Below are positions 11,501 to 17,539 of a DNA stretch of 33,008 nucleotides, one piece after another (position 1 is the first letter of the stretch; every line of letters starts with the position of its first letter). Position numbers and translations under genes: made by a program. Below the pieces are notes generated by a model that saw only the letters and a list, made by a program, of their open reading frames with translations, did not search any database and was not told where the DNA came from. The DNA is taken from positions 1 to 33,008 of the IMG/VR virus record IMGVR_UViG_3300028835_000859. One strand, given 5' to 3'. This DNA comes from a virus.

Positions 11501-14500
11501 CCAGACTTGAAAACACAGCGCAAAACGCGAAGCGAATAAACAATGAAGAACCCGACTCACAAAGAGCGCGGAATTCGATGGAAGCATTCTCTGCCGAGCT
11601 TAATGATCTGCTGCCCAGTTTGTCGTGGCAACGATGGTTAGAGCGGGAACCCCGAGGTGTTGACGACGACATTGACTCAGGCCTCAGAATGGCAAGGATG
11701 TTTGCGGGTATGCCTGACGTGGCTGTGGCTGCGCCCGTGCGCGTGGTTGGCGACCAGTGGGGTATTCAAAATACGCAGGGTGAGTGGACAGGTCCGTACG
11801 AGAGCGAAGAGGCTGCGATTGAGGGAGCGGCCCGACGAGACCTCGAGGATCTTGAGGCCGTCCATTTAGTCGACATCTCTGATCAGATGCGAGAGCGCCT
11901 GATCACGGATGGCCTGTCACTGTTTGCCGTGACGCGGCAGCCTGCTGCTGGTGTGCCAGTCGCTAACCTGCAGAGCGTGATCAGCGAGATCCTGGACCTG
12001 TACCCAGGGTCGCCGAACGTGAAGATCGCAGCGACCGAGGGTCACATGCCGAACAAGCAACTGCTTGAGATCAAGCACGCCGGCATGGAAGGCAAGGTCG
12101 GTGGCATGTTTGACCCGGAGACCGGCGATGTCTACCTGATTGCCAGCAACCTGAAGAATATGAAGCAGGCCGTAGAAATCTACCTGCACGAAACGGTGGG
12201 TCACTACGGCGTGCGGTCTATCCTGGGCGCCGAGTACGACACGATCATGGACCAGGTCTGGAAGTCTCACAAAGAGAAGGTCAGGGCGGCCGCTCGGCGG
12301 AATGGCCTGGACGTTAGGATCCCGTCGCAGCGGCGCATCGCCGCGGAAGAGTTCATCGCGTACAGGGCGCAGCGTGTGCTCGCAGGGGAGAAGATACCAG
12401 CCCGTGAGGCATCCTTACTCAAGCGCCTGGTCGAGGCCATACGGATCGCCATAGCGCGCCTGAGGGGCGTCCAGATGTCTGACGCTGACATCCAGCGGCT
12501 GATCAGAAAGGCGCGGATGTTCGTGGCCACGCCGGCAAACAAATCACCGGGGCTGCTGCCTGCTCGCAAGGCGCCGGTCATGTTCGCCAACCTGTGGAAA
12601 GCGATCAACAACGATCGCGTTCCGAACTCCGGGTCGGCCGCGATGTATCGCAAGGAACTGAATGCGCAGGTCCGCGCCGGCAATATCACCGAGGAGGATG
12701 CCGAGCCGCTTGTCTTCTACCTGGCGGAGGCCGCGCACATCGATAAGGGTGGGCTGCTGAACCAGATACGCGAACTCGGAAATCGCAATGCATTCCATGT
12801 CGACGAGTACGAGGGTAGGGCAAACGCTATTGAAACCGGTGACCTCCATGAAAGCTTCACCATGGACGAGGGGTCGCTAACCAGCCGGAGATGGAATTAC
12901 CTGGTCTTCAAAGCGCAGGACAAGTTCATCGACCTGCTGAATGTGCAGAAGGCGATCGAGCTACAGACCGGGCGGCCGATCGATGAGAGTCTTGATGCCT
13001 ACCTGGCTGAGGAATTGTTCCATGGTCAAGTGAAGTCACGAGTTGATCGCTTCGAGAAGGACTACATCCGGCCGCTCACTGAAGCGATCGATGATAGCGA
13101 GTACACCTGGGACGAGGTCGAGTGGTTCCTGTATGCCAGGCACGCACCAGAGGCCAACCGTCGGCTCTATCGCATCAACCGATCTGCCGTTCTGCGACGC
13201 GCGCGTAACAAGGCGAAGCAGAAAGCCGAGGCAAAACTTGAGAAGCGCATTGCCCGGATAGATGCGAACAAAGCCACGCAGCGAAACAAGATCGAAGCCG
13301 AGCATGCCAAGCGACTGGCTGTCATCGAGTCCGAGTACCGGTCACAGATGCGCCGCTCGAAAGAGAGCCAGAAGAAACGGCGTGAGAAAATCGAGACGGC
13401 CAAGGCCAACAAGATCAAGCGCGCCGATGCGAGCAAGAACCAGCGCATCGACAAGCTGGAAACGAAATACAAATACGTTCGTGCCGACTACGAACTCACC
13501 TACCAGGCCGAGATCGAAGAGGCCGATGTATCGTTCCGCGAACGCGAACAGGAGCGGGTCAAAGAAGACCCCGGGCTGCTGGCATTGTCCGGCATGAGCA
13601 ACGCGGATGCAGCCTGGGCGATGGAGGCGCTCGGGGAGAAGGGCGACATCAGTGAGCTTGAAGCGATCGCTGCCCAGGTCGATGCGATGACCGCGCGCAA
13701 CCGAGAGATCATGGTCAACGAAGGCCTCGAGGAGCAGTCGACGATCGACGCCTGGGAGAAGGCCTATCAGTTCTACGTGCCGCTGAAGGGGTTCAAGGAC
13801 GGCCCGATGAACACGACGTTCTTCCCGAAGAAAGGCAAGGGCTACGATACTGGCGGCAAACTGAATCAGCGCCGGCTTGGGCGCCGATCGATGGCGGCTA
13901 ACATCCTGGCCAACATCGTGGCTCAACATCAGTCGGCGGTGGTCGTGGCCGAGAAGTCGAAGGTCGGACGCACGCTTCTTGAGATGGTGAAGAAGCATCC
14001 GAATCCAGACCTCTGGACGGCCAACGAGATCGAGACCAAGAAGCGACTAGATCCGAAGACTGGCCTGGTGATCACTGCAGTAGACCCGACTTACAAGCTC
14101 AGGGACAACGTACTCCGGGTGAAGGTCGACGGCAAGGATTACCACATTACTTTCAATGAAGAGAGCGATGTGGCAATGCGGATCGCCAAGTCGATGAAGA
14201 ACCTGAGTTCCGATGAAATCAACTGGCTGTTCAGGAGCATGCTATCGCTGAACCGAATCCTGTCCGCGGTCAATACGAGCTACAACCCGGAGTTCATCGT
14301 GTCGAACCTGGCGCGTGACCTGCAGACGGCGATGATCAATCTCAATGCCACCGATGCTCAGAACATGAAGATGACGATTCTCAAGGATGTGTTCAAAGCG
14401 CACCGCGGCATCCGGAGATTCCTCGAGCTGCCTAGTTTCAAGGACCCTGAGTCTGCCGACTACTGGAAGCAGCAGTTCGAGGAGTATCGGGATCTCGGTG

Positions 14501-16134
14501 GTCAGGTCGGGTGGCTTGACAATTACAAGGACGTTCAGGATCTTGAGACCTCGCTCTATCGTGATATGCAGGACAAGACTGCCGGCACGCTTTCATGGGC
14601 CACGCTCAGGAAGATGGGCAAATTCATCGAGGCAGAGAATCAGGCGGTCGAGAACGCAGTACGCCTGTCCGCCTTCGTGCATGCAAAGACCGCAGGCCTG
14701 TCTCCTCGGAGGGCGGCATCGCTATCCAAGAACCTGACCGTCAACTTCAATCGTAAGGGCGATATCGGTACGCAACTAAACGCGGTCTACCTGTTCTACA
14801 ACGCATCGATCCAGGGCATGGCCGTCATATGGAATGCGGCCAAGTCACCGAAGGTTCGCAAGATAATGTACGGGATTGTCGCCTTTGCAGCTGGTCTCGA
14901 GATACTCAATCGCATGCTTGCCGGCGACGACGATGATGGCGAGAACCGCTACGACAAGATTCCGGCTTGGGTGAAAGAACGCAACATGATCATCATGATT
15001 CCAGAGCGCTTCCGCAGTCAGTCTCCAGATGATTTCACCGAGCACTACATCACGATTCCGCTGCCTTATGGTTACAACATGCTGCACACTATCGGGCAGA
15101 AGATCGGCGGCATCATCGATTACACGGGGATCGGCAACAAGCGGGAATGGTCGCCGCTTCAGGACAGCTTCGAAATTCTGGCGGCTGCGCTTGGCAGCTT
15201 CAATCCAATCGGCACCGGACCTACTCCGCTGCAGACGATATCGCCAACCGTGCTGACTCCGTTTGTGCAGGTCTCTGAGAATGTCGCCTGGCACGGTGGT
15301 CCGGTCATGCCGTCGGGGAATAAGTACGACCCGGCACCAGAGCCTGAATCGCAGCAGTACTATCGCAGCGTACCCAAGCACGCGATCGCCTTGGCCGAGT
15401 TCCTGAACAAGCTCGGCGGCGGAACGAAAGCACGGCCGGCACCGATCTCACCATTAGACATCTCCCCCGAGACCATTCAGTTAGTCGAAGACTTCCTGAC
15501 TGGCGGTGCCGGTCGCTTCGTTACCAATATGGTCGAGCTCGGGGTCATGGCCAAGGAACGGGAAGTCGACATGCGCAAGGTGCCGTTTGCTCGGCGCTTC
15601 GTTGGCGTGACCGATGAACGGGCCGTGAGCAACAGGTACTACGAGAACCGCACCAGGATCGAGTACGCCATTCAGGAAATCAAGGTCGCCGAGGAAGAGA
15701 TCAAGGTATCCGGTACTCAGGCCGAGCGGGAGGACGCCATCAAGAATCGGGCGCGCATCCTCGAGCAGTACCGTCCAGATGCTGCAATGAAGGAGGCGCT
15801 GCGATTAGTGCAGAAAGGCCTCAGGGATTTGAATGCCACGCGCAAGGCAGTGCGACAAAGCACCCGTGATGAGGACTGGAAGAAGGAGCGGGAGGAGCAG
15901 ATCGAACTGCAGAAGACCAAGCTGATGAACAAGTTCAACAAGCGCTACAACCAGATTCTTGAGAAGCGCCGACAGACCAAGGAAGAGACTGCCATGAATC
16001 CGCAGTTACCAGGTAAGCAGCGACTGGCCGCAGTCCAGCAATTCAACAAGGCCGGCTATCCAGCGACGGCCCGACTGGTCGGATCCCTGCCGGTGAATCC
16101 CGGCACTGACTTCGTGGAGCGATTAAATGCTTGA
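2593..16134 (+). CDS. Giant large polyvalent protein (4,513 residues) with multiple enzyme-like domains
   Basis: A single uninterrupted ORF of 13.5 kb. Regions by approximate residue: 1-50 three TYG repeats; 434-600 hydrophobic/Gly-rich helices; 727-850 pyrophosphatase-like InPase domain (GNYRKGRF...VDAYIGPD...FDEHKVMVGY); 994-1225 helical domain of unknown role; 1610-1614 HEIAH zinc metallopeptidase motif; 1796-1945 ADP-ribosyltransferase-like domain (WYRGS, HASTS, GHDSVYM); 1977-2025 GVKAEELDWTGVPEYL module common in polyvalent proteins; 2425-2570 FIEEIQSDWHQ...WTTGEQQSARY module; 2713-3041 four tandem repeats; 3199-3204 HETVGH metallopeptidase motif with AAEEFIA downstream; 3535-3657 long basic coiled coil; about 3876-4120 LPD38-like segment (NPEFIVSNLARDLQTA) with a hydrophobic helix at about 4080-4110; helical C-terminus. 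Known polyvalent proteins (DarB-like) travel in the virion and act early in the host. The domain names are from memory of those families; the virion delivery is inference. Confidence 0.85.
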   Translation: MAWTYGAQFQVRDPDEQDENGLTYGEQVPVAFGDYSKATYGERFDVHDLDPIQGAEPGLRQRLLSSVDLASEPASEFQPGDRRWAESRFEEDQERPKVYINHQKFQDAGASGYEGKMLLAESLHNLKNVDPARYRRLQRAAAESPEYMKWAKESYRLSQDEGEERSFEDWHRVSRFDQVIGGYLFAQDPSIPTMAEWSRTDLPFGEGLTKELDDLEKALGAEQPKQSQSFIIRRPSPEEAAELRERYETKPWERITSEAAGGGILGLPSKQEIMERKYPRAKEKMQAIEDASWEGVEETGWGEGFSKTMEKQLPNYRRQVFGGMRGGNPVTVADLEQNAMAEQMITGTGRIQDSIENNRIAKEWGFEEGSDRVPEGVHPVDAFVEWLGTADGRGETELVAASTPVAVIAQDIWDAETQTWDDAALLVKPHSLKYYAFGSLDAFLNMGPAVAATFLTKNPMVGAAIMGTQVYGQTYGTMLDRGYSPDQARAAAVFSALAETVTERVSLGVLTKNNFTGLKRIFAGAGAEGLQEPITEALQMGYDVGILGDDIGMGEAFMRLVDAGIIGFGVGGGMGATVEALNRASTPAAQEEAKYEQHMDALHLDLTKANQEAQALEVLEGNTELLDKVINNQLADVSNEELAELEEQKLIRIEDDGTIKALPKARRQVAKAQVEVRQKRKKEALKARGVSEAEAGPTVEILDMAPAFAAAEVETEIDPTDAQKSAGNYRKGRFTWNGVEVAIETPAGATRSGVDEQGRPWSQVMNSGYGYFTSKPGADTVDGEPTEGVDAYIGPDLTVPTVYVINQAKNPRREAVGENFDEHKVMVGYQSQQAALNAYAEDFAPVRVVEGEVVGKYPGEPLADNEMVDLWFDDLARMTERATDLETRAEPLNSVEELELEELREDIETRRTDIAGEGYDPAALLAAPKVSVLPMQPQQFKAWLDRPSHALPVSLDDRAGYDKLPVFATVEATDPTPERYPSRGKKVTGAPPGRRSFKDIDKLIEKTVAILEDSKLIPPEAWTWYEDSGRKIREITRNDPELMHSVVQILAATSQGAGVGANTTFMIKGAYAIAKGETKPETGMYPQTASANIETMAKLETQEITNQQPGIGSKVMSFYRNLYDATFNTNLYPDDVTIDRWMVRNLGYTAGDSVEGTQYDYARKIFQDATARYNARNGTNWLPRNAQAALWVHERSKASMSKTGKVTPVDAFAEHIEAVTARVTHEAVPSKTTEQGRQVDVLPREEKQELGRRQREALAENNTHVVMEALGVPLYNVATAIGGYEGMINPNEISNIVMVGGAELDRPRADVFSRIMQYIYTQDAVPWFRAERKAATSEKTGNFGRRYTQGINWDLQGPLNEDQETMLFDALRKALGPDAGFSMVGEDQLVIIDFKDEKGVTFSGLKPAEFIEKIDQIGENIGADLGVVNSHTFGAEGNYLTQDWETDPNGQRLEEAIQEYASTRGPPDLLERVRAWRESAQGITREFLKADTRPRAGAAAPISVARLDDRSATEDAVFQRFGSVDRTRDTTEELKFYDLTPVVENPELTDRLADSFGYTIEVFSFEADNFKLPRLGKKNYEEGTVYIYDPAAAHGSFKDETYTRAWRVSHEIAHGITERLMQERYGDSRRYGRLGRPMMGERGVPPKRVEVELEPLTLLQAQRAVEWEDVAFRVQRVLLDKMGISIPDSVFNQEYNTNIADATFRTVTGDFADAGEFGFKPSVFKPTIKSILTGLERTEQALAEDQGREATEGIDLATYNQISDEQLQEAIDLQSREPADKPLFSVVPGVPADTKWYRGSQHEEIRLHRETGIVHASTSEKTASAFGPVSEVTLHVQNPFDYENPAHAKALKAQFRTNAQLMKFAQALDVVHGGERTWLGGEGTLEDVREYFNVGLEMGNYQTLESPAVLEAIRAMGHDSVYMVEDDFGPKGIAVFDAALMTRDAPLFAVIEDEVFPGFYSGLARAARNLKQDKGTGKQMLAMLTKMPGVKAEELDWTGVPEYLRAKETVTKDQLIAFIDANGVRIEETNLGYRGIGRGDMPEDVNWKKVQDAYEAGEAGGIMDLPATQQDIGGTTLTEEQIEVIEDRGSEYVTWESMTPGQKNQFAQIVYKVDTTGAAVLGTEYGGDSVTLPGGKNYREILLRLPEKSIDIPDVSRAVGWPTDATIRDLDRQMREKFNEGLTLEQRDFLQGGAPAQIIDMLDDWDARLGIDVTMARSQVAPPPVSMTVLQLEEGPATEDLADVLMTELHETDIPVEKWGWYSEEGRFEFENLDADEYDIVYELSRANGVQLISGAPEGAVPRAGRVNGVIQLGPGISQNVWNQINKQLYEIGLSDQDVTWEDDERRFYLNDVSPTMLDRANTMVGNYGLAALQQPSATTPVKRAPAGRRPIETYYAAHWSSWANILASIRITERIGEDGERIMFIEEIQSDWHQTGRDVGYRDRPRGMTPERDDLKAIKKPLTDTADYWEIRTKIGQFVVNVTAVDGVLPDESAAIDEGYRRLTQETEIRRRIEREERGAVPDAPFKGNAWAELAIKRVMRLAAEEGFDSVAWTTGEQQSARYSLSRVLNSLSVSPSALEGRPDVRIVWLDPHMGDSIQLQVNADGMIEDSGRHEFKNKKLSDVVGTPMAKQIMETDKRIEIDAENLDIGGQGMKSFYDRTIRNLVSKVIKKLDNTIKTSSTRIDTSEGRGGPYTVGRWPGSPPPGTPVAQVVEVQHAQLADLAAAARPIDEADYGSDRQINAQNNFTYTLQQILPSEQWENFEDYAHRATPEEMISYGMSLAAADAPPVIITHAEMGTLTAMAEEARREAEQGADVGPYPTADEVFFTELYEYISEDQKGVLDDIASDPDTDPGDVIDTGLGMVVGQSPDVEVPVAPRETVVSEDELRELRELGRAARPAEAADEGTPEQQDAWNTFVRKLSDTLPSYAWETWEERDAEEAPGVYELITYGIALAEEEAFTITPEMVARLENTAQNAKRINNEEPDSQRARNSMEAFSAELNDLLPSLSWQRWLEREPRGVDDDIDSGLRMARMFAGMPDVAVAAPVRVVGDQWGIQNTQGEWTGPYESEEAAIEGAARRDLEDLEAVHLVDISDQMRERLITDGLSLFAVTRQPAAGVPVANLQSVISEILDLYPGSPNVKIAATEGHMPNKQLLEIKHAGMEGKVGGMFDPETGDVYLIASNLKNMKQAVEIYLHETVGHYGVRSILGAEYDTIMDQVWKSHKEKVRAAARRNGLDVRIPSQRRIAAEEFIAYRAQRVLAGEKIPAREASLLKRLVEAIRIAIARLRGVQMSDADIQRLIRKARMFVATPANKSPGLLPARKAPVMFANLWKAINNDRVPNSGSAAMYRKELNAQVRAGNITEEDAEPLVFYLAEAAHIDKGGLLNQIRELGNRNAFHVDEYEGRANAIETGDLHESFTMDEGSLTSRRWNYLVFKAQDKFIDLLNVQKAIELQTGRPIDESLDAYLAEELFHGQVKSRVDRFEKDYIRPLTEAIDDSEYTWDEVEWFLYARHAPEANRRLYRINRSAVLRRARNKAKQKAEAKLEKRIARIDANKATQRNKIEAEHAKRLAVIESEYRSQMRRSKESQKKRREKIETAKANKIKRADASKNQRIDKLETKYKYVRADYELTYQAEIEEADVSFREREQERVKEDPGLLALSGMSNADAAWAMEALGEKGDISELEAIAAQVDAMTARNREIMVNEGLEEQSTIDAWEKAYQFYVPLKGFKDGPMNTTFFPKKGKGYDTGGKLNQRRLGRRSMAANILANIVAQHQSAVVVAEKSKVGRTLLEMVKKHPNPDLWTANEIETKKRLDPKTGLVITAVDPTYKLRDNVLRVKVDGKDYHITFNEESDVAMRIAKSMKNLSSDEINWLFRSMLSLNRILSAVNTSYNPEFIVSNLARDLQTAMINLNATDAQNMKMTILKDVFKAHRGIRRFLELPSFKDPESADYWKQQFEEYRDLGGQVGWLDNYKDVQDLETSLYRDMQDKTAGTLSWATLRKMGKFIEAENQAVENAVRLSAFVHAKTAGLSPRRAASLSKNLTVNFNRKGDIGTQLNAVYLFYNASIQGMAVIWNAAKSPKVRKIMYGIVAFAAGLEILNRMLAGDDDDGENRYDKIPAWVKERNMIIMIPERFRSQSPDDFTEHYITIPLPYGYNMLHTIGQKIGGIIDYTGIGNKREWSPLQDSFEILAAALGSFNPIGTGPTPLQTISPTVLTPFVQVSENVAWHGGPVMPSGNKYDPAPEPESQQYYRSVPKHAIALAEFLNKLGGGTKARPAPISPLDISPETIQLVEDFLTGGAGRFVTNMVELGVMAKEREVDMRKVPFARRFVGVTDERAVSNRYYENRTRIEYAIQEIKVAEEEIKVSGTQAEREDAIKNRARILEQYRPDAAMKEALRLVQKGLRDLNATRKAVRQSTRDEDWKKEREEQIELQKTKLMNKFNKRYNQILEKRRQTKEETAMNPQLPGKQRLAAVQQFNKAGYPATARLVGSLPVNPGTDFVERLNA
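10729..11715 (+). repeat. Four degenerate tandem protein repeats inside the polyvalent protein
   Basis: Residues about 2713-3041 of the giant protein hold four copies of a module of about 76-92 residues, beginning near residues 2713, 2789, 2881 and 2962. Each has a helix with Leu/Ala spacing, a variable linker, then L...LPS..W..W/F (copies 1, 3 and 4: LPSEQWENF, LPSYAWETW, LPSLSWQRW; copy 2 diverged to YISEDQKGV) and an ending like I.YG..LA or I..GL.M. The DNA copies are not similar enough to be called a nucleotide repeat; the repetition is visible only at protein level. Confidence 0.65.
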
Positions 16135-16588
16135 GCTACTGAACAGACGCATCTCATCTGGAGATGAGGCCACCCTGGGTACGCTGTTCGATGTGACGGC
16201 CGAGCCTGAGTTCCTGTGCTACGTCCTCGAGGACCAGTTCAACGAACCGAAGATCAAGGGCGAGACCCGCATCCCGCCGGGCAGGTACCAGATCAAGTTC
16301 CGTGACGAGGGCGGCATGATCGTGCGCTACAAGAAGCGATTCCCCTGGCACCGCGGGATGCTATGGCTGCAGGATATTCCGGACTTCCAGTTTGTCTACA
16401 TCCACGTCGGCAACAAGGACGACGATACCGATGGCTGCCTCCTGGTCGGCGATGGTCAGGTGTCGAACGTAGAAGAGCGTGGCATGGTCACGACTTCGGT
16501 GGCTGCTTATCGCAGGCTGTACGAAAGAATTGCAGCCCAGCTTGAGGTTGGTGCCGAGGCCTGGATCACGGTGGAGGACTATGCATGA
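16127..16588 (+). CDS. DUF5675 family protein (possible cell-wall-active lysis protein)
   Basis: A 153-residue protein whose ATG lies inside the last 8 bases of the polyvalent gene. It shows the DUF5675 layout: an N-terminal strand set, CYVLEDQ (about 31-37), IPPGRYQIKFR (about 49-59), and a C-terminal IHVGNKDDDTDGCLLVG (His93, Asp102, Cys104). The H..GN...DT.GC.L.G pattern loosely resembles the His/Cys site of YkuD L,D-transpeptidases, so an activity on peptidoglycan is conceivable but unproven. It is the first gene of the lysis cassette and overlaps the holin-like gene by 4 bases (ATGA). No other endolysin-like gene is visible here. Confidence 0.75.
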   Translation: MLELLNRRISSGDEATLGTLFDVTAEPEFLCYVLEDQFNEPKIKGETRIPPGRYQIKFRDEGGMIVRYKKRFPWHRGMLWLQDIPDFQFVYIHVGNKDDDTDGCLLVGDGQVSNVEERGMVTTSVAAYRRLYERIAAQLEVGAEAWITVEDYA

Positions 16589-16782
16589 GCAACGACGCTG
16601 GAAGATATCGAGGGAAAAGATTCCTGAGCTTTATCGTCGCCACTCTGGCACTGTGCGCAGGATTTTTTTGGGGCGATCCAGAAAGCTTCGGATCCTTTTC
16701 GACAGCGCTCGGAGTAGTATACGGCGCTTATCTGACCGGGCAGTCGGCGACCGACTGGCAGAAGGCGAAAAACGGGGGGTAG
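16585..16782 (+). CDS. Holin-like small membrane protein
   Basis: A 65-residue protein with a basic N-terminus (GRYRGKR), one clear transmembrane helix (about 12-30, FLSFIVATLALCAGFFWG) and a second, weaker hydrophobic segment (about 36-52, FGSFSTALGVVYGAYLTG), ending in a hydrophilic tail. The F..F...L...Y..YL.GQS..DW pattern matches small phage holins I know. Its ATG overlaps the preceding stop (ATGA). A holin would form the inner-membrane lesions that trigger lysis; the function is inferred from size, topology and position between a candidate wall enzyme and the spanins. Confidence 0.65.
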   Translation: MSNDAGRYRGKRFLSFIVATLALCAGFFWGDPESFGSFSTALGVVYGAYLTGQSATDWQKAKNGG

Positions 16783-16784
16783 TC

Positions 16785-17195
16785 ATGGCTCTTAATTATT
16801 CGAAACTGGCCGAGACCAAGGTCACAGTACCGTTGATACTGATCCTTGCGGTGGCGGTCGGCGCTTACAAAGCGCAGAGCTTTACGGTCGAGATTCTTGA
16901 CGAGTTTTTCTTCACCGATGCGGCAGCCTCGGAGCTTGCCAAAGCAGTGCAGGACAATACTGACGTGCTGTCTTCGTACATCCAGCAGCAGGAGATTCGC
17001 AACCTCAATGAGCAGATAGCCCAGATCGGCGAGCAAATCACCGAGACCCAGTTGTGGATCGCAGCCAATGGGGAGAACCCGATCGCTACCGCAAGACTGA
17101 GCGACCTGGTGCAGCGCAGGACGCAACTGCAAAGCACGAAGGCCTGCCTGTTGAACGAGTCCATCACTGACAAGTCGGTGTGCGAAGATGCTTAG
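16785..17195 (+). CDS. Membrane-anchored coiled-coil protein in the lysis cassette
   Basis: A 136-residue protein starting at ATG 16785, with a G-rich Shine-Dalgarno (ACGGGGGG) just upstream; a longer upstream reading frame exists but would run through the holin gene. Residues about 14-31 (VTVPLILILAVAVGAYKA) form one transmembrane helix; residues about 48-125 are predicted coiled coil (EIRNLNEQIAQIGEQITETQ). Two cysteines (in KACLLNES and KSVCEDA) close the C-terminus. The topology suggests an inner-membrane anchor with a periplasmic domain. It could be an antiholin or accessory lysis protein; I do not recognise a family. It overlaps the Rz start by 8 bases. Confidence 0.65.
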   Translation: MALNYSKLAETKVTVPLILILAVAVGAYKAQSFTVEILDEFFFTDAAASELAKAVQDNTDVLSSYIQQQEIRNLNEQIAQIGEQITETQLWIAANGENPIATARLSDLVQRRTQLQSTKACLLNESITDKSVCEDA

Positions 17196-17539
17196 CCAAG
17201 GCCTGGGGATCGGCCTCGGCATCTCCATTCTCATCACCGTGTTTCTATTCAACCAGAATGGAAACCTGAAGCTTTGACCGGGTGAACGCTGACCTGACGG
17301 CCTGTGTTAATCAGTCGGCCGTTGATAAGGCGGCAAACGAGGTGACCGTAGCCAACCTGGAGGCTCGCTATGCACGGCTCGAGATACGCAAGAACAAAAT
17401 CGAAATCAGGCGCGAGGAGATTTTTCGGGATCCGAAGTGCGCCGAACTTCGTGACCTGGACATGGCTGCTATTTGTCCTGACTGGGCTACTGAGTTGCGC
17501 CAGCGCGCCGCCACCCTTGGTGGAGACGGAGATACGTGA
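17188..17539 (+). CDS. Rz: Rz-like inner-membrane spanin, apparently expressed through a +1 frameshift
   Basis: Frame one (17188-17277) encodes a 29-residue piece with one transmembrane helix (MLSQGLGIGLGISILITVFL) and stops at TGA 17275-17277. A second frame, open across that point, encodes 87 residues (DRVNADLTACVNQ...) with a coiled coil and a Cys-containing C-terminus (FRDPKCAELRDLD, AAICPDWATELRQR) typical of Rz, but has no membrane anchor and only a GTG at 17282 without a Shine-Dalgarno. Joined by a +1 shift at CTT-TGA-C they give a normal i-spanin of 116 residues. Rz spans the periplasm with Rz1 and fuses the membranes at lysis. A sequencing error, or two separate products, are the alternatives. 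Confidence 0.65.
17272..17278 (+). other. Candidate +1 ribosomal frameshift site CTTTGAC
   Basis: The heptamer CTT-TGA-C ends the membrane-anchor ORF. It is identical to the slippery core of the bacterial prfB (release factor 2) frameshift, where tRNA-Leu on CUU slips to UUU while UGA waits for RF2. Shifting here gives LKL-DRV and enters the coiled-coil frame. Unlike prfB there is no AGGGGG three bases upstream; only GGAAAC and TGAAG lie nearby, so stimulation, if any, must differ. Confidence 0.55.
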
